Assembly: GCA_021234535.1 (NCBI GenBank) | Contig: CM037843.1 | Coordinates: forward strand, 37,263,200 to 37,327,199 | DNA from: Stichopus chloronotus | Lineage: Eukaryota; Echinodermata; Holothuroidea; Aspidochirotida; Stichopodidae | DNA length: 64,000 nt | Direction of reading: 5' to 3' | In this document: one piece after another, positions 1 through 12,200 of the stretch | Layout: each line of letters opens with the position of its first letter | Numbering within the stretch: position 1 is the first letter of the stretch | Made by a program: the position numbers and the translations under genes | Notes under the pieces: generated by a model | Told to the model about the DNA's origin: nothing | Databases searched by the model: none | The model's input: the letters and a program-made list of their open reading frames with translations, nothing else

Positions 1-620
1 CAAAAATCATGAACACCATTTTCCACTACCACAATGCTAATTTGACAAATATTTCACATTGTACAGCAAAATATGCAGAAAAGAATCATTTGGCATGATT
101 TTGTAAAATGGTTCATATGGGACCAATAATCCTGAACAACCTGAAGGAACCACTACCATAGTAGTAATGTGACACACTTTCAACCAAATACTGTACAATC
201 TTGTAGGAGAAGAGGCATTTTAGCGAGATTTCATAAAATGGTCCATACGGCCCATTTGACCCTTGAACCTCAAAATCTTTAACAGCCCCAAGGCACCACT
301 ACCATAATGCTATCAATAATATATGTTTGAAGTTCTAGCAACTGAAGCTGAGATATCCTAATAATAGGATTTCAGACTTTCTGCTCTAGTGACTTAAGTT
401 CCAACAACTTTCAGTTGCTGAGATATCCACCCTATTAGGTTTTCATCCTCACTAGTGACCTCAAATGACCTTTGACCTAATTGAAAAAGAATAGGGACCA
501 TCTACTCTCTATGGATTACCTACATTCCAACTTTGGAGTTCACACAACATTCCCTTCTTGAGATATCGTGTTCACAAGCCAAGGTGTCACACACACACAC
601 ACACGCACACACACACAACT
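1..620. repeat. Degenerate repeated units ending in a CA microsatellite
   Basis: No gene is seen here. A motif like CCACTACCAYARTRCT recurs near 26, 148 and 297, with similar text between copies (AAAATGGTYCATAYGG near 108 and 235). A second pair of units carries TTGCTGAGATATCC-like text near 345 and 412. The stretch then runs through TGACCTTTGACCT into a CA dinucleotide tract at 588-618. This looks like a dispersed genomic repeat with a microsatellite tail. Its class is not identified. From 621 to 1597 I see nothing supportable. Confidence 0.5.
588..618. repeat. (CA)n microsatellite
   Basis: About 15 CA units with one interruption (CACG). Direct read of the sequence. Confidence 0.9.
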
Positions 621-1597
621 TTGTTTTCCACTCATTCCTTCCGCAAGGAATCAAAAATGGCATCAGAAACAAAACTAAGAAAACGACTAAAAATTGACCA
701 ATTTAACAGCTGTTATTAGATTTTGCAACCACTATGCAACTTTCAATGTTATAAAACTCTACCAACTGTTTTTATTTTTCTTTGACCCTTTTGCATTTGT
801 CTTCATCAAACAAAATTAACATGATTTCAGAGACTTTGATCTCTTTGTACTTCCAGTCAGAAACATGAAAAAGGCAAACTACTGTTCCTGAAATATTCTG
901 TTTCTATATCTGCATATTTGATCTAATGCTTTTCCATTATTTGATATTATAGGCACTCTCCAATAACTTATTTCACAGTACCAGCTTTTGTGGTGTGTTT
1001 TCCAGAGCTCTTCCACTGCATCTCCGTTTTCACCCTTGCTGGAAACAGCATAAGCAGAAGACTGAAAGCCATATTTGAGTTGTATTCATCTGAAATGGAA
1101 ATGTGCCGTAAACAAAATCAGATAAGGGGTTTCAAGATAAGGGATTTCATTATGAAGGATTAACCAAATCTTAAATCAACGTGAGGTTGCTCATTACTTC
1201 ACACTTCACAGATGCTCTGTCATGTTGCTGCATCAATCCCATTGCAATTCTGTACACCAGTGTAACCTTCTTATATCCTTATTTGTAGGAGGGTGGGACC
1301 AAGACAATATTTCTACAATATTGGAAATAGCTAAAAGGAGTGACAATAAGAATATCGATATGATCAATCCATTATCTTCACTGAGTTGTTTTTCAGGGGT
1401 GAACTAGAAAAAACACACCATTACCAACGGGGTTAACTTCCCTGATCCTGAGGTGTCCTTTACACTTTAAAGAGAACAGAAGCTCAAGGAGAAATTTTCC
1501 ATTGACTCCTGTCTTCAATCCTTGCACATACTGACATAAGGATAAATTACAGTAACATCCTGATCAAAAAGACAAACCTTTAATACCTGGAGGTTCT

Positions 1598-3902
1598 TTA
1601 CAAAATAAAGTGTGACCAAATAGATTTGCTGATGTCTTTAATCATATCCTCATCCAGAAGAAATTTCCCATGGGTGGTATCCTTTCCTACAACAGAGAAG
1701 AGCAAAAGGATTTTCATTTCGGAATACAATATAAAACACAAGAGTGTAACTTCATTGGCAAATGTAAAACAAGACTGAAACCGAACATGTTTACATACAG
1801 CATACTACAACTTCAAAGACTCTATACATTTCATTGTTTCTAAAGTTGACCTAACTTTTTCAATTTTGTGTTTTAAGGCAGACTTGAAACGGCAAACATG
1901 GGAGGATCATTAGTGTAGAGCTGCAACAGGTTCTTCACACAATCATGTAGCCTACAACTTTTGATCTTCAACTGCCGTGATCTTTAAATTGACTCACATA
2001 CATAAAATGTGTAACGTGTAAACGGCCAATCAATTCTGGGATATTGACACAGCATACACATAACCTGAGATTTGAATACAACAGCCTGAATAGGCCCGAT
2101 GACTGCAACCTATTATACAGCAAAATAAATTATACAATATCATTATTATCCCTTAATCCTCACCCAGTGAATATACGCTACAATGCATAAAGTGTCACTA
2201 TATGATTCTAGCATACAGTATGTTACTATGCTAATGATTCCACTTGCTTTCCAATTAGTGCCAGTGGGTCTTGAATTGTAGTAAGATTGTAGTGCCAGGC
2301 TAAATGAGGCTGAAACAACACATTATGCCATGCTGTGGAATCCACACAATACGTCACCATAACCAGGCCAATCAGGCAGTAGCAGCATCTCAAAACTCAT
2401 TTTATCCCACCTAAACTTTCTGGAAGCTGTCAGGACCCTGGCAAAAAGTATAGAAGTCCAGTGTATCTGCAATTTGAGCGGACCACCAAGCACTAGACCA
2501 GCGGAAGTTCTGCAGGACTACAGTGTAGCACTACATATTCTTCCATTACAAGTCCCTCGGACTGTCGTTACAGCATTTCTAAATATTGGGAAAAAATAGT
2601 GAAAAAAAATTAATACTCCTTGAAAAATGAAAAAAAAAAAAAAAGTAACTGCCGGTCTCATTGTACACAGATATTTCTATGCAAGTTACAGAAGTGACCT
2701 TAGTCACTCACAACGATGCTGCTGATAATCTTCCTGTACAGAAGGTCAAGAGGCAACTTGACTTTGACCTATAGGCTATGCGTAATATCCTCTTGTGGTT
2801 TGTACGAGTTGTGAAATGTGACTGATGGCTTAACTGTTGCCCTAGGTTTCTAGTGCAAAGGTGTACTGGCCAAAAAAGGTAGCAGATATGTTCCTCTGTA
2901 ATTATAATACTGTTTCCCACTACATTGATACCACACAATGTAAATGATGGGTAATGGCTGCTATATAGCTGGCCACCCCCACTTCAAGTGTTTCTAATTC
3001 AATATACGACCCCAAAAAAGAATTCTGTCAGGCCCATACTTATAACTGTAAGTGTAACCTTGCTCAGAGTTAGCCTCAAGGAGTCGTGAGTCATATACTC
3101 ACTCAACCATATGAAAAACTGACTAACAAAGCTTAAAACATACATCTGAACAACGTAATGAAGGTGTTGAATACCAAATATGCCTACTGTTAGAAATTAC
3201 ATTGTTACATTACGATGTTCTTAAGGCCATATGATTTCAAACTAGCATAGTACTAACACAGGCATTGATGGACTACAAAAAATGATAAGAATAGGAAGAA
3301 ATTCATAACAATAAATGATGCACTTACAACCATAGACATCAATAAACTTCTCTAGCCCAACTGGGGTAATTTATCTTTAGAAAAGCTTCAATTTTCTATA
3401 CTAAGTTTGATAACATGGAAACAAAAATTCAAAATTTGTGTTGTCTTGCAGTCGTTGGTACCACTTCTCTGGTAGTCTGTTACGATGACATATGTGATGT
3501 CAATCCTATACCTAGCCAATCATATTACCAAGAGTGGTCTAGCAGTATCACATTTGAACCGTGGTTGGTGAGATTTTCATCAGGAAGTAAGCCCCAATTA
3601 TTTGCCCCATTGACTATACACACTACTGCAAGTTGCAAAAGTAATGTGGTCTCTAAAGCCTTGTAGAACTTTTCAACAGATATAGGCTACAACTCTTTGG
3701 AGGAAAGATGACACATTGGACATTCATGGCACTCTCAATTTTCTGTACCTTAGGTGGTTAGATTTTCTGGTAGTGGCCATCCAAGTTACCATACCTTGTC
3801 ACCAAGTTACCATACCTTGTCACTGGGGCAAATCACACTTAGCCTCGACTGATACTGCTTAAAAGTCCTAAACTTTTCCATAATTGCTTCAATTGGCACC
3901 AT
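1598..3902 (-). CDS. Candidate small multi-exon minus-strand gene (speculative)
   Basis: Three pieces on the minus strand look exon-like. (a) 3902-3816: an ATG in good context (AAAATGG) opens 29 codons ending in a phase-0 GTATGG donor. (b) 3349-3331 or 3328: a short open piece reading KFIDVYG next to a GTAAGT-type donor. (c) 1686-1598: a strong pyrimidine tract plus TAG acceptor opens a 28-codon terminal exon starting KDTTHGKFLLDEDM and ending in TAA. Joining (a), (b) ending at 3331, and (c) gives one 64-aa frame. However, that uses a poor GTTGTA donor; the nearby GTAAGT donor would create a stop at the junction. The frame upstream of (a) is also open for about 30 codons before a TGA, so the true first exon may differ. 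I do not recognise the protein. Chance is a real alternative. Confidence 0.25.
3780..3821. repeat. 21-bp tandem duplication
   Basis: Two perfect adjacent copies of a 21-bp unit beginning ACCAAGTTACC. On the minus strand each copy carries an AAG-GTATGG splice-donor-like string, so it duplicates the donor proposed for the candidate minus-strand gene. Confidence 0.8.
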
Positions 3903-4556
3903 TTTCACAACCACACCATGTATCAACTCGCCCACTTCAATATTCAATCCACAAAAGAACCCATCCCATTGGTTAAAATACCAAAACAGTTGTCAAATTT
4001 CCATAATAGGGACTTTCACCGACGGATAACAAAATGCGGAGCAATCTTCAACTTCAATGCTGTAAGGTATGCTACTGTACCATGAGACGTCGGATAAAAA
4101 TGAGGCTGCTTTAAAAATATACGAACCGTCAAACTCGTTGAAAAATGAACCGTGCGTTTGGAAAGTGCAACCCTAACCTAACCCCTGACCTAATCTCTAA
4201 CACAAAAAACCTTGCGACTACCCTTGAGACGAGCCACTTTGTTATTTTAAGTCCACAATAATTTTAGCAGAACTAGACCCTGTGGTAAATAAAGGGACTT
4301 GCCGTGCGATAGAATTTGTAGCGCAACTACTACTCTACAGTGTTGTGTATACTGTAAATTTCGGACGCCTAAGTTCACATACTTACGTAAAAACAGCCCA
4401 CATTTTCCTTTGAATAACTTACTCAAGCTAAACTTAAGTTTCAGCATATCATTTCGTCGTAAAATGACAATGTCAACGAAAAATGGTGCAAGTTATAGCC
4501 TTGAAATGATGTAAAATCAGCGACTAGCGACGGTCGTCCTCATAAGATAAGAATGG

Positions 4557-4872
4557 GGTTAGGGCTTTTGAACCAACACCATCGCCAGGTTTTTTCATAC
4601 TTCGGGTGCACAGCGCTTTACATACTTACCGAACGTCTGAAAACATGTGACGTCAGATATTTACATATTAAAAGGTAATTTTCAATGTAATTTTAAAATG
4701 TGCATTTGTTTACTATCCTTTGTTTACGTATAACCTGATTGGTCAACGAAGCACATGAAATCACGGACACCGGAACCTGCCTAGCAGTGTAAAGTATAAC
4801 CGCAGTATGAGCGAGTTGCTGTCAGCGTAGTATGAAAAACCTGGCGATAGTGTTGGTTCAAAAGCCCTAACC
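4557..4872. mobile_element. 316-bp MITE with ~45-bp terminal inverted repeats and 9-bp TSD
   Basis: The left end begins GGTTAGGGCTTTTGAACC and the right end is its reverse complement. The match runs about 45 bp with one substitution and one base of length difference in a T run. Both ends are flanked by the identical 9-mer TAAGAATGG (4548-4556 and 4873-4881), a target-site duplication. There is no coding capacity inside. A 9-bp duplication is typical of Mutator-like elements, and Merlin-type elements give 8-9 bp, but I cannot assign the superfamily. The high arm identity suggests recent insertion. It lies about 1.4 kb upstream of lipase gene 1. Confidence 0.85.
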
Positions 4873-5294
4873 TAAGAATGGTGGGAAAAGTGGCGAGTGC
4901 TCGATCAGATGGGTGAGCACCTGATCAAATACTCGATAACCATTGGAAGATCGGTACGTCAGGAACTTAAAATATTATTTACGAAAAAGTTTGCTGGTTA
5001 TCTCAAAAACGTGAACGAAAAAACGTGAAGCTATTCGGATCCATGATTCTTTAATTATTTGACGATTTATCTGCATAAAATCATGTTGCTCCTAGAGGTG
5101 GACTACGAAGCTGAACGATAGAGGTCTTCAGTCCACAGCCTCGGCCAATCCTCACATTATGTCATACATGATGTACAAATCCGTAACCCTAACCGTGATG
5201 GTATGACTCGATATCACCTCATTCTGTGTGGACTAGCTGCATGGTGACAGCCTTTTAGTGTCTATGAATTATTCATGACGTCTGTGCTCACCTA

Positions 5295-5610
5295 GTCCTC
5301 ACAAAATACACATAATGTGCTAAAATCATGTCTCGAGAAGACCTCTTATGCATGATAGAAGATGACGTGACATCCAGATATGTCATAATGGTTAGAGTAT
5401 GTTCCTCTTGAGAAGGCATAAACATGTATGATATCATGTGAGGACTGGATGAAGTGATAGTCCTCACAAAATACACATAATAGGCTGAAATCATTTCTCG
5501 AGAAGACCATTTCTGAATGATAGAACATGACTTGCTATCCAGATGTACCATTATGGTTAGGGTAGCCTTTGTTCATCTCGAGAGGGCATAAACATGTATG
5601 ACATCATGTC
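5295..5610. repeat. Tandem duplication, ~165-bp unit, two diverged copies
   Basis: Copy 1 (5295-5459) and copy 2 (5460-5610) both start GTCCTCACAAAATACACATA and share TCTCGAGAAGACC, ATCCAGATRT and GGCATAAACATGTATGAYAT in the same order. Partial related text (CCTCACATTATGTCATACATG) lies near 5149. The open frames here are by-products of the repeat. Confidence 0.75.
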
Positions 5611-6035
5611 AGTTAGGGACTAACAAATTAGTACTCCGCACAGATATGCGCCAGTATCCGGTGTGGTTAGGATATGCTGCAAATAACTGCATCAGATGTG
5701 TCCGCACTGGGGTTGAACATGCCAGCCTCAGGCGTAAATCATCAATTTGGCCTAATTGAAAACACTGAAAACTGATGATTCCTTCGAAACCCTACCAATC
5801 TGTTAAGTGTCAGCTTAATTGATTGTTTAAACATTTCAGAAAGCATAAGTTTCAGGGTTTCTTTAAGGATTTTCTTGCTTTTCCCCCACAATCCCGTATT
5901 TTCAGTCTGTTAAATCCTTCGTTAGGTCTACGTCGTTTGAATGTCATCTTTTAGTATCAATCTGACAAACAAGCTCATCCCTGGTCAATGTTTACATAAA
6001 AGATAGGTGACTATGCTATACTTTGCCATAGGGTA

Positions 6036-6236
6036 ATGTACCGCATCATAACTATGAACGACAACGTAGTTAACGAAGAACAAAGTGCTTTGTTGGAAGA
6101 TAAGAAAAGAATTTTGGAAAGACTTACTGCAATAACGTACATTGGCAAGGGTTATCCAATAACTAGAGAAAACGAAGAAACTGAATTCACAATAAATCAT
6201 CTCAACAGTTTATCTGACATTTTGTTTCCGACATGA
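6036..6236 (+). CDS. Upstream ORF (66 aa) overlapping the start codon of lipase gene 1
   Basis: An ATG at 6036 opens 66 codons that end in TGA at 6234-6236. That stop overlaps the gene 1 start codon (6233-6235) in an ATGA arrangement. The peptide is charged and helix-prone (for example LLEDKKRILERL), with no signal peptide, and I recognise no family. It probably lies in the gene 1 leader, where it could limit or couple translation of the lipase, or it could be chance. No expression evidence is available from sequence. Confidence 0.3.
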   Translation: MYRIITMNDNVVNEEQSALLEDKKRILERLTAITYIGKGYPITRENEETEFTINHLNSLSDILFPT

Positions 6237-9200
6237 GGATCCTTACTGCGTTCATGCTAGTTGGATCATCTCTTTGCCTCGAGAATCCTGGGTTAGCTGA
6301 CGACGGTAAGTATATGACACACTACTTCATGTATCCTGACAATTCTGTAATATTTAGCATCAACACGGTTAAATGAGTCATTTATACAACATTGATTACA
6401 TTGACAACATTATTCATGTAACATTGATTTCTTTACCATGACGAAAATACATGCAAGGATAATGAAACACAACACCCGATCATTTTTATCGAAAAGTGAC
6501 TTTAAGTTAGTTCATCTGTTATTAGTTAACGGTCGTAATAAATCGTGTTCAATGTACAGGTTTTTAAACGAATCCAGTTGTTTTAAGAGGGATATAGTTG
6601 GATGACTTCGGTTTTATATTCTCTAGACTATAATGAATGAACGGCTTTAAAGCAATCATGAAGAATTTTGGTACAACTGTGTCGCATTGGTTATATTAGA
6701 ATCTTTGTAGTGTCTGGTAGTTCTCGAACCTTATACATGTCTTGTCTTCTGTTGTCCTCTGTCTACAGGAAAGATTTTCTGCTAGCAGTTGATAAAATGT
6801 TGAAAGAAAAATCTTTGCAGGATCTCAGACACGTAATTGGTCATAAAGATTTATTTGAAAATGATTTTTCATGGATCTGTAGTCCATCCGGGTATTTCCT
6901 ATCAGCTATATGTGGCAGCTAATACGGCCTATCATCTCTTGTAAAATTTCACAATGCCCATGTAGATCTTGTGCTCAAGGGGAAGCTTGACTAGTGATCA
7001 TATTGTCTGAAATGGCTCTCAGAGCAAAACTTTATCATATAGACTATAATTTTCACACAGTCTAAACCACTTTAACCGTTCTGACTTTTAAGAATCAAAT
7101 AATATTCTTCAACATTCAAAATAATAATGCCAATCCCTGGAATAGAGACAGAAAGAAATCCCTGTGAAAGTAGTCCTTCTTCCAGAATTTTCTCAGAGTG
7201 TGGGGCATCTTGCTAAATATATATTAACAAAGTGTGAAACATTATTATTGTACCTTTCGTATATGAAAGGAGATGGATTGAAAAGCCTGAATGTGAAAAG
7301 ATCAGGGATGATTGCGGTAAACACATCATTACAGCTGACTATCCATGATAGAAATAAGGCAAATATTCCGAACAGTTTCGATTGTAACAGTGAGGGAATT
7401 TAGGATTACCTCAGTTGCATGACTTTGTCTATATTTTTCTCCATGACAACGCTACAGTAGACTCTAGAATTCGTTACAGGTGGAAACCGCTCATGCAATG
7501 AAATTCAGAGTTTCAGAGTAAATAACTACACAGGTTTAGTCACGTAATGGGAACTGTGGGCCTCGACCTGTCTTTGAATTTGATAAATGAATGAGCCTGT
7601 AACTGACAGTGATTGCATTACGTCAGTTATTGAGAAAGACATGGAATAGTTTGCATGTTGTTATTTTATACAATGTTGTTTTTTTTTGTACAACTTTTGA
7701 AACAATGTGCGGTTATCAGAATGATTCAAGTTATTTAAATTAACTCAATTTTAGATATGCACATTCCAATTAGACGTTGAAAAGATGTTTTGCATCCATT
7801 GTTCATTTCATTTAGATGTATGGAAGACCTTCTTGAGCAGTATTGGGATCACGGCGGATTTGAACCCTGACGTAGGGGCCCAATGCCGAGTAAATTACGT
7901 ATGTACATGTATTTTGTATCTCTTTTTGCGATGGATATTTTAATGCAGGGGATACGCCACGAGGGGCTGGGGTCGCATTCACCTCCCTATCATTTGCTTT
8001 AAAAGGGGAAAGAAAGGGACATAAGAGGAAAAATGGGAATAGGAGAGAACGAAAGAGAGGAAAGGATGAAGTGAAAGAGAAAGATCAGAGGAGAGACATG
8101 TGGAAGACCTACATCTGATACACATTTATAGGGATTTAGAAAAAAAAAAAAAACAGCATAAATATACAAAATAATTTTGGTAGGAAATTTTTCATTTTAA
8201 GTGTTCTTAAAGTAATTTAGCATTACGAACACCTGGTGCCATACAAGGCACACAACAAACTTTGCATTGTACTCACAGTATACGTTGTGTAACATGTAGA
8301 ACGTGCAACTAATAAGTAAAAAAAAGTTGCTGGAATATCCAGATGACGTCCAGAAGAGATGAGGATACAATTCAATAGGTCTGTTTTTTTTTCAGCAACA
8401 TATTTACAGTTTCGAGTGCGACCCCGATTTGACAGCTGGAACACCTGCTACCTCAGGTTGGTATTAATAATTGAATGAGTTACTAATTGTTATTTGAATG
8501 ATTGATATCAATATAGTTACATATTTTGCAGACAATTAAAATGAGCACTCAAGAAATGGGGACATTGTAACAAACTCAGACAAATAATAGCAATAGTGGT
8601 TCTCAGTTCTTGCTTAATTACACAATCTCGAGGGCATGAATAAACAGTGAAGGCATATAACAAACAAGTAGCCCCTGGATACAAAGTAAAAACAAGTAAC
8701 AGGAGGAACCAAGAGCGACACATATCGTTCACGTAGACTGTAACTAACCTGAAGAACATGCTATTTACTGTGAGACAGATTGCAAAGCGACCACCATTAT
8801 GTGAGTAAATGTGACTGGTTCCTTTGGGAAAATGTACTTTATTTCAAGTTAAAATGGATCTACTTCAACAAAGGATATCTAAATACTTGAGGAGAAGAAA
8901 ATTCAAATTCCAGATTAAAGGAGAACAACTGGTAGATTTTAAGACAATGACAATGAAGATAACCTTAGACTGAAAAAAAGACTGTCAAGTATTCCTCCAC
9001 ATGTAATGACAAATGGCCAAACTAAGAGGATACCTATGTGTCACATATAAATGAACATCAGTGAGTTACTATTTAATTTGGTTTTCGAAAATTCGTGACC
9101 ATGCACTCACAAAAACGTAAAGTAAAATAAGAACTCCATGACTTTTTGGTAAAATTTTACACATAGTTAATGTAAGTGTTACTTTATGGTATAACAATTT

Positions 9201-12200
9201 TACTAACATGTAGTAAAATTTACCAAAATTATGTAAAATTTACAAATACTAATTTAGGTAAATAATTCTGTGAGTGTACACTTTTTCACTACCAATTCAT
9301 ATGCACACAGCCAGTAGGCCTACCTACCTAAAAATAAAAAGTGTCGACAGTTTTCATGAATGCTTGATGTGAAACTTTACTAATTATGGTAATTATATGC
9401 ATTGATATGCGTTATACCTTAAAATTCTAACAAAAGTATCGATATTAATTCAATGAGCTAATTTAACTTCAGTTCACAGGCTTCGTCCACAAGATATCTC
9501 TGTCATTGGGGCAATTGGTGATTCGTTGACGGTGAGCAATATGTGTATTACAACCAATATCACTGGTATAGCTTCAAATGTCATTTATACACTGAGGAAA
9601 TAGTTTATAGATACATAATTATTATATTTCAGCAGTTTAGGACAATTCTCAAGAATAAAAATAGAGACAACCTGTATGGTACGTCGGTAACGCTATAGAT
9701 GTTTTCGTGTTGAAATTCAGTTCATTTTTTACTCTGATAATTTAACTATGGTTTCATACAAACTTCAAGAAACAAACAGATGTCTGATTAATTTAGACAA
9801 AGATAAACATTCAGTCTTTACCAAACCTCGAGAGACATTATACGATTTTAGAGAGTTAGGAACTAATGTCAAGTATGTTATGCAGAAATAAATGATGAAA
9901 ACTGTGAGAAAGCAAAGTACGAGCCGTAGATGTTGACATGAAAGAAGGGATAACTTTATGTACCTACTGGTAAACGCATTGATTACGAAAATGTCTTGCA
10001 TGCACACGATGTAGTTATCCATGTACACGTGAGTTCCTCCCCAAGCGAATTCTTCGTTTCTTTAAGGCATCATATCATTAAAGGTAGCTTTGTCCACTGA
10101 CAGTTTCTTAACAAAAATGGATTTTATTCAACAGTAAGAATCACTTCAAAATTCTGAATTTCTGTCCCTTTTTATTCACATCAAGGCTGGATTTGGGAGT
10201 GATGCCTGTTCTTTTGCTGAACTTTCAAACGAGTACAGAGGAAGAGCATGGCCGTAAGTGCATAGTGAAAGTAGGAGGTATTGACCCTGGGCTCAGGAAA
10301 TCCATTGAAAAAAGAGTCATATTTTCATCATGTATGGAAGAGACAATTAAAATGTTGGCAATTTAAATGGTGATGCCAATAATGATGATAGTAATGATGA
10401 AGACGATGAGGATGACCTATGAGGAAGAAGATTGGTGATCATGATGATGATTGTGTTGATAATGATGTTGGTGATGATGAAAGTGATTGATATCATAATA
10501 TCAATAACAATGAGGAGGATGTTTCTGGAATATGTTATTGATGATCAAGATGATCAACTGAACCGACCTGAACTACCATGGAACAAATTGTACAGGGAGG
10601 ACTTTTTTTTCTGTCCATTGGCATAGTTCCATATAGGAACATCTCAAACATATCACTCAGCATGTTTCTTATTTACTGAAGAATATGAGTAGCTACTAAA
10701 TATCACATTAAATATGATTTACAGAAAAAAAAATGTTATTATTATTATATTGTTATTATTCCGTAAGAACTCACATGGAAATAGCTACTAACATAGCACT
10801 TTCTCTACAATTACCAATAAAGACCGTCATATTTATCACTTCTCTCAACAGTATCGGAGGAGACGATACAATTAATGAAGTCTCCACGTTACCTAGTGAG
10901 TATTACCACAACAAGTGAGAAGTAGGCTACATTTTTTTTTAAATTAGTCTTTTGTTGGGTGATTTTGAAACCCTCTAATGAAATGACATCGACTATGCCT
11001 TTTGCTTGCAGATATCCTGAAGGAATTCAGTCCAAACTTAAAGGGATACTCTACTGGAATTGGTCCATCCGAGTCTGAATCTGCTGGCTTCAACACAGCC
11101 ATCAGCGGTTATCGAGCAGAGTAAGTGACATCATGCCTGCAACGATTGAAATTTTATATTCATTACAAAAAAAAGTTCTGTCCTACACTTTAGAATCTTG
11201 TCAACGTGAATGGAAACACTTTTAACAAAAAAAAAAAAAGTTAAAATCTTTTATCTTAAAATGTCAGAATGCTGGACTGTAACATTCCATTGGTCATTTA
11301 CATGTCCACTTTGCCACATATCAAATGTAAGGAGAGTCTGACATGTTGACAAAAACAGGATCAAGAGAGAATTATGCATATCGACAAGAACTTTTACATC
11401 CATGGTTGTGTCCTCGATAAGTATCGACTAGAACAATTGTTATGTGATGATGGTTTTAAGTTCTATGGATTTATTTCCAAATATATATTTACGAATATTT
11501 TCAGACAAACCATCGGGAAATTGTCCATCTGTCTCCTTTCATGATGAGTCAATTATAACCAGAAACATACCACATGATCTCCAATTATTTCAACTTACTA
11601 GGACATATCATCCAGTCTCCACTCAGATTCTGTTTTCTCTAAACACATACAGACATCTGACGTCTATGACCAACGAAATGATTTCGAGGATGAAAGCAGA
11701 CGAAAACGTAGACTTCGAAGCAGAATGGAAAATAGTTTCGGTATTCATCGGTACCAATGATCTCTGCCAGTATTGTTTTAACTTCCACAAATATTCAGCA
11801 GAACAGTACCTTCACTATATGAGGGAAGCCTTGGACATCATGCACCGAGAGATGCCCCGTACTCTCGTTAATGTACAAGGTATCCTCAGAATCAATGATG
11901 TCGATCACCTGAGCTCTCCCAGCTGCGACTTGATTCACCTGTGAGTTAATCTGCAAAGACTCTCGTTGGGAAACATTAAAAGAAGAACAAGTTTAGACAA
12001 ATTGTCGAAATTGGAGCATGTTACGTAGTAACTCATAATGCATTTCCTGTAGGCCTTTGCTATCTGGGGAAGATGAATAGCGAATGTATCCGACGTACAA
12101 ACACACTGACATTCAAACCAGTCACATATTTACTCAAATTTCCTGATAAAAACTGCAACGATGGGCCTTCAGCTGAAGACATATTGTTATACCTAAGCCT

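Noticed and set aside
2708..2938. Minus-strand frame and a 22-nt microexon candidate with a GTGAGT donor near 2705
   Set aside because: Joining it to the 1686 terminal exon makes a stop codon at the junction.
11444..11944. 166-codon open frame from 11444
   Set aside because: Only 11653-11940 is coding (gene 1 exon 8). The earlier part is intron that happens to be open; the AG at 11651-11652 and alignment to gene 2 set the border.
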